NCBI GenBank assembly: GCA_004138175.2
Contig: RYFE02000012.1
Span: 62,001 to 126,000, forward strand
Source: Chloroflexales bacterium ZM16-3
GTDB taxonomy: Bacteria > Chloroflexota > Chloroflexia > Chloroflexales > Chloroflexaceae
Direction: 5' to 3'
DNA: 64,000 bases
The position numbers were made by a program, and so were the translations under genes. This document shows positions 15,277 to 24,575 of this stretch, one piece after another. Under the pieces are notes generated by a model that worked only from the letters and a program-made list of their open reading frames with translations, searched no databases and had not been told where the DNA came from. Position 1 is the first letter of the stretch, and each line of letters begins with the position of its first letter.

Positions 15277-16761
15277 ATGATCCGCTGCACTCTCGTACGC
15301 CGCGCATTGCTGATCCTGTTCCTCCTCGTTGTCGCCCTCGGCGCGCAGCCGGTCGCCTCACGTCCCCCCGCCGCTGTCAGCGTCCGGGTTGACTTGGCGC
15401 GCATGCTTACCCTGAACGGCAGTTTCGTTGGCCTGGGCGTCGAGGACGATAGTAACCTGCTCTGGAGCGGGCCGAACCAGGCGGCCGGCGCCCGCCCCGC
15501 CGCTGATATCGACACCTATGTGAGCCCGCGCCTGCGCGCCCTCTCCCTGCCCTTCGCGCGCAAGTTCATTGATGTGAGCTGGTTCGCCCCCACCCCCGAT
15601 GGCTATACCTGGGACAGCCCGGCCATGCGGGCGCTCTACGCGAACCTGGCCGTCCATCGCGCATCAAACACCCAGATCATGCTCACGATCTGGTCGCTCC
15701 CTCCCTGGCTCTCGTCCGGCTCGGCTAGCGCTAAGGATACCGAGCTGCGCCCGGCGGTTGCCTTCCCCGACCAGGTCCACGAGGAGCGCTGGGCCGAGCT
15801 GACGGTCGATCTGCTGCGCCACCTGCGCGGCCTCGACGGCTCGGGCCTCAGCTTTACCAATGTGGCCTTTGTGGGCGGGCCGAATGAGCTGGCTGGAATC
15901 GACGCCGGGCACTTGCTGCGGCCCTTCACGCTGCTACGGGCGCGGCTAGACGAGGTCGGCTTGGCTCAGGTGGCCATCTTCGGCCCGGACAGCTTCGTCG
16001 AGGAGTTGCTGATCGCCCACGACACGCCTGGCCTCGACCCGCTGCTTAACTTGTACGACTTCCACTACTACGCCGCCGCGCCCTTCGAGGCGGGCTTTCT
16101 CGCTGCCGCCGACCGGCTGGCCGCCGCCGTCGCGCCGACTGGGAAGCAGATCTGGCTCACCGAGTTCGGCGAGCTGACCGCCAAAAACAACGACTGGCGC
16201 TCCCTGCCGATCTTCGCCATCGGCGGGATGAACCACGGCCTGGCCGCCCTGGCGGTCTGGAATGTGCAGGACCAGATCTACAACACCACGAATATGCCAG
16301 AGTGGGGACTTTGGGGCGTCTACGACAGCGGCTACGCCCTGAAGCCAGCTTACTACGCCTGGCAGATGATGTCTGCCCACCTGCCAACTGGGGCCACCGT
16401 CTATGGCCACAGCTGCGACCGCGAGCAGTGTCCAACGCTGCGACTAGCTATCCTCGGAGGCATCGGCGGTGCCTTAGCGGTGATCGCCTACAACCTGGCC
16501 GACACGCCCCTTCAGCTCAGCCTCGACCTGGGCGACCTGCCCGTCCGCCGGAGCCTGGGCCGCTACACGCTCGACCCAGCCGCGCCCCTGCCCTCCGGCC
16601 TGTCAGTCCCCCGCGAAGACGGCCCCGCCCTAGCCGACGGCGTTCTGCGCGACAGCCTGCCTCCTGGCGCGCTGGTGGTCTATGCCATAGATCGGCCAGT
16701 CTACTGCGCCTCAGAGCGCGCCTCGTCCGTACGCTACCCCTGTGGATTCGCCGCTCCATGA
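15277..16761 (+). CDS. Secreted clan GH-A-type glycoside hydrolase
   Basis: 494 residues with a signal peptide (about 1-28). The body fits a TIM-barrel glycosidase: acid/base in GGPNEL (N203-E204) and probable nucleophile in WLTEFGE (E296), 92 residues apart, the clan A pattern of families such as GH39/GH30/GH5. A C-terminal beta domain (from about 400) follows, as in GH39/GH30 enzymes. Substrate unknown. AAGG precedes the ATG at 9 bases. The next gene downstream encodes a large polytopic membrane protein that may build surface glycans. Confidence 0.75.
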   Translation: MIRCTLVRRALLILFLLVVALGAQPVASRPPAAVSVRVDLARMLTLNGSFVGLGVEDDSNLLWSGPNQAAGARPAADIDTYVSPRLRALSLPFARKFIDVSWFAPTPDGYTWDSPAMRALYANLAVHRASNTQIMLTIWSLPPWLSSGSASAKDTELRPAVAFPDQVHEERWAELTVDLLRHLRGLDGSGLSFTNVAFVGGPNELAGIDAGHLLRPFTLLRARLDEVGLAQVAIFGPDSFVEELLIAHDTPGLDPLLNLYDFHYYAAAPFEAGFLAAADRLAAAVAPTGKQIWLTEFGELTAKNNDWRSLPIFAIGGMNHGLAALAVWNVQDQIYNTTNMPEWGLWGVYDSGYALKPAYYAWQMMSAHLPTGATVYGHSCDREQCPTLRLAILGGIGGALAVIAYNLADTPLQLSLDLGDLPVRRSLGRYTLDPAAPLPSGLSVPREDGPALADGVLRDSLPPGALVVYAIDRPVYCASERASSVRYPCGFAAP

Positions 16762-16928
16762 GGACTGCGATCCTGATGTGGATCCGGTGGTCTCTGCGCA
16801 ACTCTCGGATCGCCCCGACAGTGGTATACTCGCGCCTGAAGTTCGACTGAATATCAGGCTACCGACAGTGGTGCCCCACAGCTGCAATCGCAGCTTACAC
16901 CCGTCGTCCGAATCGCATCAAGGGAGTT

Positions 16929-19121
16929 ATGTTCACACGATCATATAAAAAAGAGGCTCCACGCCTCACGCGCTCCAAGGCCCGCCTGAACCTCTCCTCT
17001 ATCGGGGCAGTGCTGCGGCGCCATAGCCTGGTAGTTCTGTGTTACAGCCTCCTGGCAATCGCCTTCACCTGGCCGACGGTCGCCAACCTCCAGAGCGCGA
17101 TCACCGGCATTATCGATGACCGCGAGTATCTCTGGAACATTTGGTGGGTTGGGACATCGGTGAGTCGTGGCGCGCCGATGTTCTATACAACCTACATCTT
17201 CTACCCGGTCGGCCTATCGCTCTACTTTCATACGCTCGATCCGCTCAACGGCGTGCTTGCGATCCCGTTCCAGATGCTGTTTGGCCTTACGGCGGCCTAC
17301 AACATCATGAATATTCTCTGGTTTATCCTCGCGGCAGTCGGTGCCTACGCGCTGGCCCAATACGTCACCGCGAACCGTGCGGCTTCATTTATTGCCGGTC
17401 TGATCTACGGGTTTAGCCCGTATATGGCCTTTCATCTCTGGGCTGGGCAGATCGCATCGCTGAGCGCGGGCCTGATGCCGCTCTACCTGCTGGCGCTGCT
17501 GCTTGGCCTGCGTGGGCGCTGGCCCTTCCTGCTGCTGGCGTCCGTGCTGCTGACGATGATCGGACACTCCGACTGGCACTACCTCGCCTTCTCGGTCACG
17601 ATCACTGGCTTGGTGGCGGTCTACGAGTCGTTTCGGCTGCGCCGTCCGCAGGTGATCCTGGCGGTCTTCGCTAAGTGCGCGGGGGTGGGCGCGCTGTTCC
17701 TGGCGCTGTTCTCGCCCGTGCTCATACCCATGATCGCTGAGTACACCAACAACCCCTCGGCCGAGCGCCCCATCGAGCATAGCGTAGCCCATTCTGCTGA
17801 CCTGCTGGCCTTCTGGCTGCCGAGCATCTTCCACCCCCTGTGGGGCGACTGGGCGCAGTCGATCTTTAATCAGCTCGTGCCGGACACTATCGTAGGCGGG
17901 ATCGCGACCCTTGGGTATGTAGCGCTTATCCTCGGCCTGATCGGGGTGCTGCGCGAGTGGCGGCGCAGCGGCCTGTTCCTCTTGATCTTTGTCGCCGGCT
18001 TTTTACTGGCGCTCGGGCCGTACCTGCAAGTTGACGGGGTAAACAGCTTCGATACCGATCTCCCCATCCCCATGCCCTTCCTGTTCTTCCGCATGCTGCC
18101 CTTCATGGAGATCAACCGCTTCCCCAGCCGCTTCGTCGTCGTCGCGATGCTGGCGCTCGCCACGCTGGCCGCCATCGGCTTTGACTGGATCTCCCGCCAG
18201 CCGCGTGTGATCCGGCTTCCGTCCGGGGGGCGGGCGGCGCTGCCCGCACTGATGGCGGCCCTGGTGCTGTTCGAGTTCTGGCCCCGCCCCTTCCCGATGG
18301 ATCCGACGGTCAACGCCCCCGATGTCTCGCCCTTCTATCGGCAGATGGCCGCCGACCAGGAGGACTATGCGATCCTGGAGGTTCCGAACCTCAAGCAGGA
18401 CGCGATGTTCTACCAGACGATCCATGGGAAGCGGATCTTCGGCGGTCGCATCTCTCGCGAGAAGGGACATATTTGGCGACACGACCGCTTGATTGGTGCG
18501 CTGATCGATAGCTCACCGCCCTGGAAGGATATCGGGGTAGATGAGAGCCCGAGCGCGGCTCGTGCGGCCCTGGCCTGTCAGGGTGTGCGCTATGTGTTGT
18601 TCTACAAGCATGGGGCTGACTCGCGGGAGAGCGCGGGCAGTGCGGCTCTCCAGAGTACGTTATTTGCCGATGTTGCGCCGGTTTACGATGATGATCTGCT
18701 GCGCGCCTATGAGGTGACCGCGACGACCACAGGTGAGGCGTTCTGGACGCCGGCTCGTGATTGGCACGAGCCTGAGGTCAGTCCATCGGGCACGGTCTTT
18801 CGCTGGATTGATAGCGACACCGGTACGCTGCGGGTCTACCCCTGTGGCGCGACAGATGTGATGCTCCGCTTTAACGTCACTCCGTTTTTTCAGGCGCGTA
18901 CGCTTCAGGTAAGCCTCAACGGCACCGACTTGGGCAGTTTCGCGCTGCCCAAAGATATGCTCACCAGCCTGGAGATCGCGCTAACCCTCCAGCCCGGCGA
19001 GAACCAGGTCGTCTTTCACAGCTCCGAGCCGCCCATCTCGCCCGAGGATGCCCTCGGCAGTGTTGGTGATAAGCGCCCGCTTAGCTTTCAGTTCTCCTAC
19101 CTCTCGATCATGCCACGTTAG
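16929..19121 (+). CDS. Polytopic membrane protein, GT-C glycosyltransferase-like
   Basis: 730 residues after AGGGAG. About 12 transmembrane helices fill residues 35-450, with a long extracytoplasmic C-terminal part. The first loop carries the acidic D-D-R-E (IIDDREYLWNIWW) expected of GT-C lipid-phosphosugar transferases, where the acidic motif sits in the first external loop. Similar to YfhO-like and other uncharacterised GT-C proteins; donor and acceptor are unknown. Adjacent to a secreted glycosidase. TATACT at 16825-16830 may be its -10. Confidence 0.75.
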   Translation: MFTRSYKKEAPRLTRSKARLNLSSIGAVLRRHSLVVLCYSLLAIAFTWPTVANLQSAITGIIDDREYLWNIWWVGTSVSRGAPMFYTTYIFYPVGLSLYFHTLDPLNGVLAIPFQMLFGLTAAYNIMNILWFILAAVGAYALAQYVTANRAASFIAGLIYGFSPYMAFHLWAGQIASLSAGLMPLYLLALLLGLRGRWPFLLLASVLLTMIGHSDWHYLAFSVTITGLVAVYESFRLRRPQVILAVFAKCAGVGALFLALFSPVLIPMIAEYTNNPSAERPIEHSVAHSADLLAFWLPSIFHPLWGDWAQSIFNQLVPDTIVGGIATLGYVALILGLIGVLREWRRSGLFLLIFVAGFLLALGPYLQVDGVNSFDTDLPIPMPFLFFRMLPFMEINRFPSRFVVVAMLALATLAAIGFDWISRQPRVIRLPSGGRAALPALMAALVLFEFWPRPFPMDPTVNAPDVSPFYRQMAADQEDYAILEVPNLKQDAMFYQTIHGKRIFGGRISREKGHIWRHDRLIGALIDSSPPWKDIGVDESPSAARAALACQGVRYVLFYKHGADSRESAGSAALQSTLFADVAPVYDDDLLRAYEVTATTTGEAFWTPARDWHEPEVSPSGTVFRWIDSDTGTLRVYPCGATDVMLRFNVTPFFQARTLQVSLNGTDLGSFALPKDMLTSLEIALTLQPGENQVVFHSSEPPISPEDALGSVGDKRPLSFQFSYLSIMPR

Positions 19122-19207
19122 GATGGGCGGCTCGCGATCCGCCTATCCGTCCTTTCTTTCTCGTGGTTATCTGGCTCTGTTATTTGGCAGCGCAAAGGAG
19201 TGGAACG

Positions 19208-19696
19208 ATGATCACCCCGAAGCAGATGGCCGACGCCTACGGGCGCAATGTGGCGATCCTGAAGATGCAGACCAAGGACATGACCCAGGCCGAGAGCCTC
19301 ATCCAGCTGCCCTTCCGGGCCAACTGCATGAACTGGATTGTGGGCCACATCGTCACCCACCGCAACATGATCATGGACATGCTCGGCGAGTCACCGGCTC
19401 TGGATAAGGCCCTGGCCGCACGCTACGACCGCGACTCCGAGCCGCTCGGCACGGAGGACTCGGGCGCGCTGCCCCTGGAGACTCTGCTGGAGGCGCTGGA
19501 GGAGTCTCAGCCTCGCCTGGCCGCCGCTCTGGCTACCCTGAGCGACGCCGACCTAGCCCGCGAGGTGGTTGGCCCCGGCGGGCGCACGACGCGCCTGGGC
19601 AGCGCGCTGTTCTTCTACTTCTTTCACGACACTTACCACACCGGGCAGACCGAGATCATGCGCCAGGCCAGTGGCAAGGACGATAAGGTTATCTGA
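19208..19696 (+). CDS. DinB-family four-helix protein
   Basis: 162 residues, strong AAAGGAG site. DinB-like bundles hold a metal with three His; here H in VGHIVTHRNM and HDTYHTGQ fit the family pattern. Members act as thiol-dependent transferases or have unknown roles. TGA overlaps the ATG of the following TrmB-like gene (TGATG). Confidence 0.85.
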   Translation: MITPKQMADAYGRNVAILKMQTKDMTQAESLIQLPFRANCMNWIVGHIVTHRNMIMDMLGESPALDKALAARYDRDSEPLGTEDSGALPLETLLEALEESQPRLAAALATLSDADLAREVVGPGGRTTRLGSALFFYFFHDTYHTGQTEIMRQASGKDDKVI

Positions 19697-20370
19697 TGGG
19701 CCGTGGACGCTACCCTGCCCGGCTCCAGGTTTCGCTGCCGCCGCCCGATGTGGCCGCGCGCTACCTGCTGATCTGGCCCGGCCGCGAGGTCTACGCCAGC
19801 CCCGAGTCTTTCCCGCCGATCAGCTCGCCCGGCCTCTTCGGCGACGATAAGCCCCTGGAGATCGATATCGGCTGCGCCACCGGCGAGCTTGCCTGCGCCC
19901 TGGCCGAGGCCCGGCCCGAGGCCAACTACCTGGGCGTGGACATCGCCCTGAAGCCGCTCTACCGGGCGGTGGAGGTGGCGTCAGGCCGCGATCTGCCCAA
20001 CGTGCGCTTCCTCCAGAGCGATATGCTCCTGGCCTATGGGCGCATCCCGGTCGAGGCGCTGCGCGCCGCCTATGTCCACTTCCCGGCACCGCTGCTGCGC
20101 AACCGCCAGCGCAAGACGCGGCTGGTTGCCCCGGCCCTGCTTGCGCAGATGAGCCGCGCTCTGATGCCCGGCGGCACCCTGAGCTTTATAACCGACCAGC
20201 CCGACCTCTACGCCGAGCTGCTGCGCTTGCTCCCCGCCACCCCCGGCCTGCGCCTGCGCGACTCCGCCGAGCACGAGCTGGCCCTGTCCGACCTGCTCAA
20301 GTCGCACTACCACCGTCGCTGGGAGGCCAAGGGGAGGCAGATTATCCGGGTGGAGCTGGAGAAACGTTGA
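19696..20370 (+). CDS. TrmB-like tRNA (guanine-N7)-methyltransferase, atypical active-site motif
   Basis: 224 residues with the SAM-binding motif EIDIGCATGELACALA and the TrmB order of motifs (YLGVDI, NVRFLQSDM). TrmB enzymes carry an FPDPWPKxRHxKRR motif that binds and positions the tRNA guanine; here it reads VHFPAPLLRNRQRKTRLV, with Asp replaced by Ala and Trp by Leu. So it may be a diverged paralogue with altered activity. Translationally coupled to the DinB gene. The stop TGA is inside the first TTGAATG repeat. Confidence 0.8.
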   Translation: MGRGRYPARLQVSLPPPDVAARYLLIWPGREVYASPESFPPISSPGLFGDDKPLEIDIGCATGELACALAEARPEANYLGVDIALKPLYRAVEVASGRDLPNVRFLQSDMLLAYGRIPVEALRAAYVHFPAPLLRNRQRKTRLVAPALLAQMSRALMPGGTLSFITDQPDLYAELLRLLPATPGLRLRDSAEHELALSDLLKSHYHRRWEAKGRQIIRVELEKR

Positions 20371-20407
20371 ATGTTGAATGCCTCAATTCAACATTCAGCA
20401 TTCAACA
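20367..20407. repeat. Heptamer array TTGAATG with inverted copies
   Basis: TTGAATG x2 then, after 6 bases, TTCAACA, TTCAGCA, TTCAACA (7-base units of the complementary sense), able to form a hairpin. It spans from the trmB-like stop codon to just before the next ATG, so the 40-base intergenic region is essentially all repeat. Confidence 0.8.
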
Positions 20408-20409
20408 TT

Positions 20410-20697
20410 ATGGACTGTCGCACCGGCTGCGGGGCATGCTGCATCGCCCCATCGATCTCCTCGCCGATCCCGGGCATGCCTGCGGGCAAGCCTGCGGGGG
20501 TGCGCTGCGCCCAGCTCAGCGCGGACAACCGCTGTCTGATCTTCGGCCTGCCCGAGCGCCCCGCCGTGTGCGTCAGCCTGCGACCCACGCCCGAGATGTG
20601 TCGCTCCAGCGCCGCCGAGGCCATGATTGTGCTGACGCACCTGGAGCAGCAGACTGCCCCAGGCGGCGGGGGGTTGGGGGCCTGCGGCCCCCGATAA
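20410..20697 (+). CDS. YkgJ-type Cys-cluster protein
   Basis: 95 residues opening MDCRTGCGACC, followed by further Cys (CAQ, CLIF, CVS, CRS), the pattern of the YkgJ/UPF0153 family believed to bind Zn or Fe-S. Start set at 20410 because the Cys motif begins there. Last gene of the DinB-TrmB-YkgJ cluster. Confidence 0.85.
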   Translation: MDCRTGCGACCIAPSISSPIPGMPAGKPAGVRCAQLSADNRCLIFGLPERPAVCVSLRPTPEMCRSSAAEAMIVLTHLEQQTAPGGGGLGACGPR

Positions 20698-20699
20698 TA

Positions 20700-20758
20700 C
20701 GTATCTATACCCGCAAAAAACGCCAGCGAAGCTGGCGTTTTTTGCGGGTATAGATACG
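20700..20758. terminator. Long perfect bidirectional terminator hairpin
   Basis: Arms of 28 bases (20700-20727 and 20731-20758) pair perfectly around loop GAA, with A6/T6 tracts inside the stem. The tip GCCAGC-GAA-GCTGGC is shared with other terminators in this window. A second hairpin follows at 20780-20816 over the end of the next gene. Confidence 0.88.
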
Positions 20759-20797
20759 AGGGTTTGGGGCGAAGCCCCGGCGCTGATCACGGGCGCG

Positions 20798-21775
20798 CTA
20801 CGCGCCCGTGATCAGCGGGGCGACCTCCTCGGCGAAGGTGTGCAGCGGGGCGTGGTCGTAGGCGACGCGCGGAAAGTAGGTGATTACATAGGTTACCCCA
20901 GCGTCCACCTTGGCCTGGATGGCCTCGGCCACCTGCTGGGGCGTGCCGACGATCGCCTGCTGGTGCAGCTGCTCGACGCTCCATCCGTAGGTGGCCCGCA
21001 CCTTCTCGGTGGCGGCGGCGATATCGTCATCGGCCTTCACGAAGACGATGTTGACATTGGTGGAGCGGATGATCTCGTCGTAGCTGCGGCCGAGCTTCTC
21101 GCAGTGGCCGCGCAGCACTGCAAACTTATGCCGCAGCTCGTCCGGGCTGCCGCCGACATTGCAGGCGTTGCCGTACTGCGCCACGAGCTTCAGCGTCACC
21201 TGCTCGCCGCCGCCGCCGATCCAGAGCGAGGGGTAGGGCTTCTGCACGCCCTTGGGCTCGTTGATCGCCCCCCGGATGTGGAAGTACTCGCCCTCGAAGG
21301 TCGGCTCGTCCTCCGTCCACATCTTCACCATGATCTGGGTGGCCTCGCGGAAGGCCCGCATGCGGTCGCGCGTCTCGGGGAAGCCGTAGCCATATGCCTT
21401 CCACTCGTGCTCGTACCAGCCCGCGCCGATTCCGTAGTAGAGCCGCCCGTGGCTGAGCACATCCACCGTCGATGCGATCTTCGCCGACAGGGCCGGGTTG
21501 CGGTAGCCCAGGCAGGTCACCATCTGGCCCACCTTGACCCGCTTGGTGTCGCGGGCCAGCGCTGCGGTGATCGTCCATGCCTCGAACACGGCCTCGTGCT
21601 CGATGCGCGGCACCGTGTGGAAGTGGTCGTAAACCCAGATCGAGTCGTAGGCGGGGATGGCGTCGGCGGCCTTCGCCACGGCGGTCATCGCCTCATATTT
21701 CTCCACCGGGTCGGCGATCTCGATCAGGTCGAGCCTCCAGCCCTGCGGCGCGAACGTGCCAAACTGGACAGTCAT
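20798..21775 (-). CDS. Luciferase-like (LLM) F420-dependent oxidoreductase
   Basis: 325 residues of TIM-barrel LLM class, with YDSIWVYDHFH near 43 and GRLYYGIGAGWYEHEW near 110, both typical of F420-dependent members. The C-terminal VGTPQQVAEAIQ is the family's closing motif. Substrate unknown. A second probable F420-type gene lies at 52007. TATAAT on the minus strand at 21884-21879 could drive it with a ~95-base leader. Confidence 0.9.
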   Translation of the reverse strand: MTVQFGTFAPQGWRLDLIEIADPVEKYEAMTAVAKAADAIPAYDSIWVYDHFHTVPRIEHEAVFEAWTITAALARDTKRVKVGQMVTCLGYRNPALSAKIASTVDVLSHGRLYYGIGAGWYEHEWKAYGYGFPETRDRMRAFREATQIMVKMWTEDEPTFEGEYFHIRGAINEPKGVQKPYPSLWIGGGGEQVTLKLVAQYGNACNVGGSPDELRHKFAVLRGHCEKLGRSYDEIIRSTNVNIVFVKADDDIAAATEKVRATYGWSVEQLHQQAIVGTPQQVAEAIQAKVDAGVTYVITYFPRVAYDHAPLHTFAEEVAPLITGA

Positions 21776-22154
21776 AGGTTTCTCCCCTGGCGATATGGCA
21801 AAGCTACCGCTCGGCTTAGGCTGAGCGACAGAACCCTAACACACCGCACGATTGAACCAAAACGCCTGTTTCGTGCGTATTATAGTACAGGACGGTGTGA
21901 GGCGGTAGGCGCGCCGCCCTCGGCGTGACAGAAGTGTCAGGCTCCAAACAGGTGCTTGTAACAAAACTGAGGTATGATATAGGTGCGGGTAGGATGCTCA
22001 GCCTTGATGTACACCGCAGTGCAGGCCGGGCCTCCCCCACGTTCTCCGCTCTGGATTGGTTGTCGGCGCGGAACAAGCCATCATCATCACTCTCTCCATC
22101 TTCACACAGCGCCCCGGCGTATGGCTGACCGACATCCACAGAAAGGATCCCGCT
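21776..22154. other. Intergenic region, divergent promoters, no gene seen
   Basis: 379 bases between divergent genes. A TATAAT for the LLM gene is at 21879-21884 (minus strand); TATGAT at 21973-21978 may serve the plus-strand gene, giving it a ~175-base leader. No repeat array or convincing small ORF was found. Confidence 0.5.
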
Positions 22155-22562
22155 GTGACCCAGATCGATATCGAGGGCATGAGTGTCTCGGAGCTCGAAC
22201 GTTTGCGCGATGCGGTGAACCAGCGCCTGCTGGAGATGCGCTACAGCAATCGGCACACCCTCCCCGAGCTGCTGCGGATGCTCGACGACCTGAAGGGCGC
22301 CCTGGACGACCAGGGGAAAGAGTGGCGCTCCCTGGAGCGCTGGCAGTGGATGGATGGCCAGATTCGCTTCTGGCTTAACCCGACCGACCAGGTGCGCTAC
22401 CAGTCCGGCTGGTATACGATCGATGAGCTGATGCTCTGGGCTCGCAACCGCGGCCCGGTCCTTGTCCCTGAGGAGGAGGAGGATATCGAGGAGGAGCCTT
22501 GGACGGAGGTAGATGGCGTGCGTATTCGCTGGCTCCCCGATGGGACGATGGAGCAGATGTGA
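22155..22562 (+). CDS. Hypothetical acidic protein
   Basis: 135 residues from a GTG after GAAAGGA. The first 70 residues look like two amphipathic helices (SELERLRDAVNQRLLEMR...), the middle has several Trp, and the end is acidic (EEEEDIEEEP). No domain recognised. Alternative start ATG at 22179. Confidence 0.7.
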   Translation: MTQIDIEGMSVSELERLRDAVNQRLLEMRYSNRHTLPELLRMLDDLKGALDDQGKEWRSLERWQWMDGQIRFWLNPTDQVRYQSGWYTIDELMLWARNRGPVLVPEEEEDIEEEPWTEVDGVRIRWLPDGTMEQM

Positions 22563-22566
22563 TATC

Positions 22567-22650
22567 AGAGGGGCGGGCGCTGTGCGCCCGCCCCTCTGTG
22601 TGACAGTGAGAGGGTATGCAGGTGGGCACCGCTCATCTGCATACCCTCTT
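22567..22650. terminator. Two tandem hairpins between convergent genes
   Basis: GAGGGGCGGGCG/CGCCCGCCCCTC (22567-22597), then AGAGGGTATGCAG/CTGCATACCCTCT (22609-22649) followed by a T run. The second is a good intrinsic terminator for the plus-strand gene. Confidence 0.8.
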
Positions 22651-22651
22651 T

Positions 22652-23374
22652 TTATAGCCCGAGGACGCGCAGCATCACTGGCACGAGCATGGCCGTCATT
22701 GCTCCATTCAGGCCCATGGCCAGCCCGGCGAAGGCACCCGCCTCCGGGTCGAGCTGGAGCGCTCGCGCCGTGCCTAGCCCGTGCGAGGCCAGCCCCATAG
22801 CGAACCCGCGCACGCTCTGGTCGCGCACGCGGGCCATGTCCAGCACCTCGCCGGCCAGCGCCGCGCCCACCATGCCGGTGAGGATGACCAGCACGGCGGT
22901 GAGCGAGGGCAGCCCGCCGATCGCCTCGGCGATGCCCATGGCGATGGGGGTGGTGATCGATTTGGGGGCCAGCGAGCGCAGGGCCAGGTCGGAGAGCCCC
23001 ACGGCCTTGCCGATCAGCACGGCTGAGGCGATGCCGGTGGCAGAGCCGACCACCAGGGCCGCCAGCCCTGGCAGGAGCACCTGGCGCAGCTTGCGCTCGG
23101 CCTGGTAGAGCGGTACCGCCAGCGCCACCGTTGCCGGCCCCAGCAGGAAGTGGACGAACTGCGCTCCGGCGAAGTAGGTCGCGTAGGGCGTGCGGGTGAC
23201 GCTCAGGATCATCACTAGGGCGATGATCGACAGCAGCACGGGGTTCAGCAGCGGCGGCGCGCCGAGCCGCCGGGCCATGGCCGTAGCCACCTGGTAGGTC
23301 GCGATCGTCGCCGTCAGCCAGAGCAGCGGGGTCTGGGCCAGGTAGACCCAGATCGAGACGATCTGATCGCTCAT
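22652..23374 (-). CDS. lrgB: LrgB/CidB-family membrane protein
   Basis: 240 residues, six to seven transmembrane helices, with the LrgB signatures KSITTPIAMGIAEAIGG and GLASHGLGTARALQLDPEAGAFAGLAMGLNG. LrgAB systems modulate murein hydrolase export, or transport pyruvate or glycolate in various bacteria and plastids. The ATG overlaps the lrgA stop (ATGA). Confidence 0.93.
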   Translation of the reverse strand: MSDQIVSIWVYLAQTPLLWLTATIATYQVATAMARRLGAPPLLNPVLLSIIALVMILSVTRTPYATYFAGAQFVHFLLGPATVALAVPLYQAERKLRQVLLPGLAALVVGSATGIASAVLIGKAVGLSDLALRSLAPKSITTPIAMGIAEAIGGLPSLTAVLVILTGMVGAALAGEVLDMARVRDQSVRGFAMGLASHGLGTARALQLDPEAGAFAGLAMGLNGAMTAMLVPVMLRVLGL

Positions 23375-23721
23375 TGCGGCCTCCTGCGCATCTGGATCAT
23401 CCCCTGCATCACCAGGGCGGTGACGAGCAGGGTGACGAGGGTGCTGGCGACGATGGCGATCAGCAGGCGCCACCAGTCGGCGGCGAGCAGCTGGAGGTGG
23501 ACGATGACACCGACCCCGGCGGGCACGAACAGGAGCGAGAGGTTGCCCAGCAGACCCTGTGAGGCCCGCTGGAGCGGCTCGGGCACGCGCCCGCGTATGC
23601 GGATCGCCAGAAAGAGCAGCAGCATCCCGACCACCGGGCCGGGCACGGGCGCGCCCACGGCCCGCACCAGCACCTCTCCCGCCAGCTGGAATGCCAGCAG
23701 GGCTAAGAGCGCATTTACCAT
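23371..23721 (-). CDS. lrgA: LrgA/CidA-family membrane protein
   Basis: 116 residues with four hydrophobic segments and the family motif PVPGPVVGMLLLFLAI near residue 25, and FVPAGVGVI. Upstream partner of lrgB, coupled by a 4-base overlap. Chosen start MVNALL at 23721; the longer reading is antisense to nothing known and lacks the family start. Confidence 0.92.
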   Translation of the reverse strand: MVNALLALLAFQLAGEVLVRAVGAPVPGPVVGMLLLFLAIRIRGRVPEPLQRASQGLLGNLSLLFVPAGVGVIVHLQLLAADWWRLLIAIVASTLVTLLVTALVMQGMIQMRRRPQ

Positions 23722-23738
23722 ATAATCCTCGCATAGAT

Positions 23739-23763
23739 GTACGGACGCAGCGTGCTGCGTCCC
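23739..23763. repeat. GTACGGACGCAGC...GCTGCGTCCC palindrome (family C, imperfect)
   Basis: Diverged member of the GTAGGGACGCAGC palindromes, in the 70-base divergent region between lrgA and the next gene. Confidence 0.6.
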
Positions 23764-23791
23764 ATGCTGCCTCCTAAGAGGACACCCGACG

Positions 23792-24532
23792 ATGTTCTCC
23801 CAATACTTCGGGCTCGCCCCGCTCGGCCCGCCCTTTGTACTCTTCTCGGCCCAGCACCTGCTCGGCGCGGCTGCCGTAGTCATCGCTACGCTTGCGGTGG
23901 CCCTTGCGGGCGCTCGGCTGCCCCCGCGCCTCCGCGCGGCCCTGCGCTGGGGGCTGGCGGCCTTCTGCGTGGCCAACTGGCTGGGCTGGGACGCCTGGCA
24001 GCTCGCCAACGGCGTCTGGTCGCCGACCTACTCGCTGCCGCTACAGCTCTGCACGCTCTCGGTGCCGGTCTCGGCCCTCATGCTGGCCACGCGCAGCGAG
24101 CGGATCTACGAGGTGCTGTACTTCTGGTGCTTCGCTGGGGCCACCCAGGCGCTGATCACACCCGACCTACAGGCGGCCGGCTATAGCTTCCCGCACATTC
24201 GTTACTGGATCTTCTTCACCTCGCACGGCAGCATCTACCTGGCCGTGGCCTTCGCCTCGGCGGCGTGGGGCTTCCGCCCCACATGGCGCTCATTGCCGCG
24301 GGCCTTCATTGCCACGAACCTGCTGTTGGCCTTCGTCGGCCTGGTGAATTGGATCACCGGGGGGAACTATATGTTCATCGCCCGCAGACCCGACTACCCG
24401 ACCCTGATCGACGCGCTCGGCCCGTGGCCATGGTACATTATTCCGCTGGAGCTGATCGCGGCGGCGGCATTTGTGCTTGTCTATCTGCCGTATGCGGTGG
24501 GGGATCGGCTGAGCATAGCCGATGGCCGATAG
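23792..24532 (+). CDS. TIGR02206/YwaF-type integral membrane protein
   Basis: 246 residues with seven hydrophobic helices. The features LPLQLCTLSVPVSALML, the FF-SHG (FFTSHGSIY) and TGGNYMF motifs match this uncharacterised family. AGGA precedes the ATG. The gene ends 16 bases before a GGCTATC repeat array. Confidence 0.85.
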   Translation: MFSQYFGLAPLGPPFVLFSAQHLLGAAAVVIATLAVALAGARLPPRLRAALRWGLAAFCVANWLGWDAWQLANGVWSPTYSLPLQLCTLSVPVSALMLATRSERIYEVLYFWCFAGATQALITPDLQAAGYSFPHIRYWIFFTSHGSIYLAVAFASAAWGFRPTWRSLPRAFIATNLLLAFVGLVNWITGGNYMFIARRPDYPTLIDALGPWPWYIIPLELIAAAAFVLVYLPYAVGDRLSIADGR

Positions 24533-24547
24533 CCCGGCCTCAAATTC

Positions 24548-24575
24548 GGCTATCGGCTATCGGCTATTGGCTATT
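24548..24575. repeat. Heptamer array (GGCTATC/GGCTATT) 4 units, carrying a stop codon
   Basis: GGCTATC x2 and GGCTATT x2. The last unit supplies the TAG stop (24571-24573, minus strand) of the CBS response regulator gene. Confidence 0.82.
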
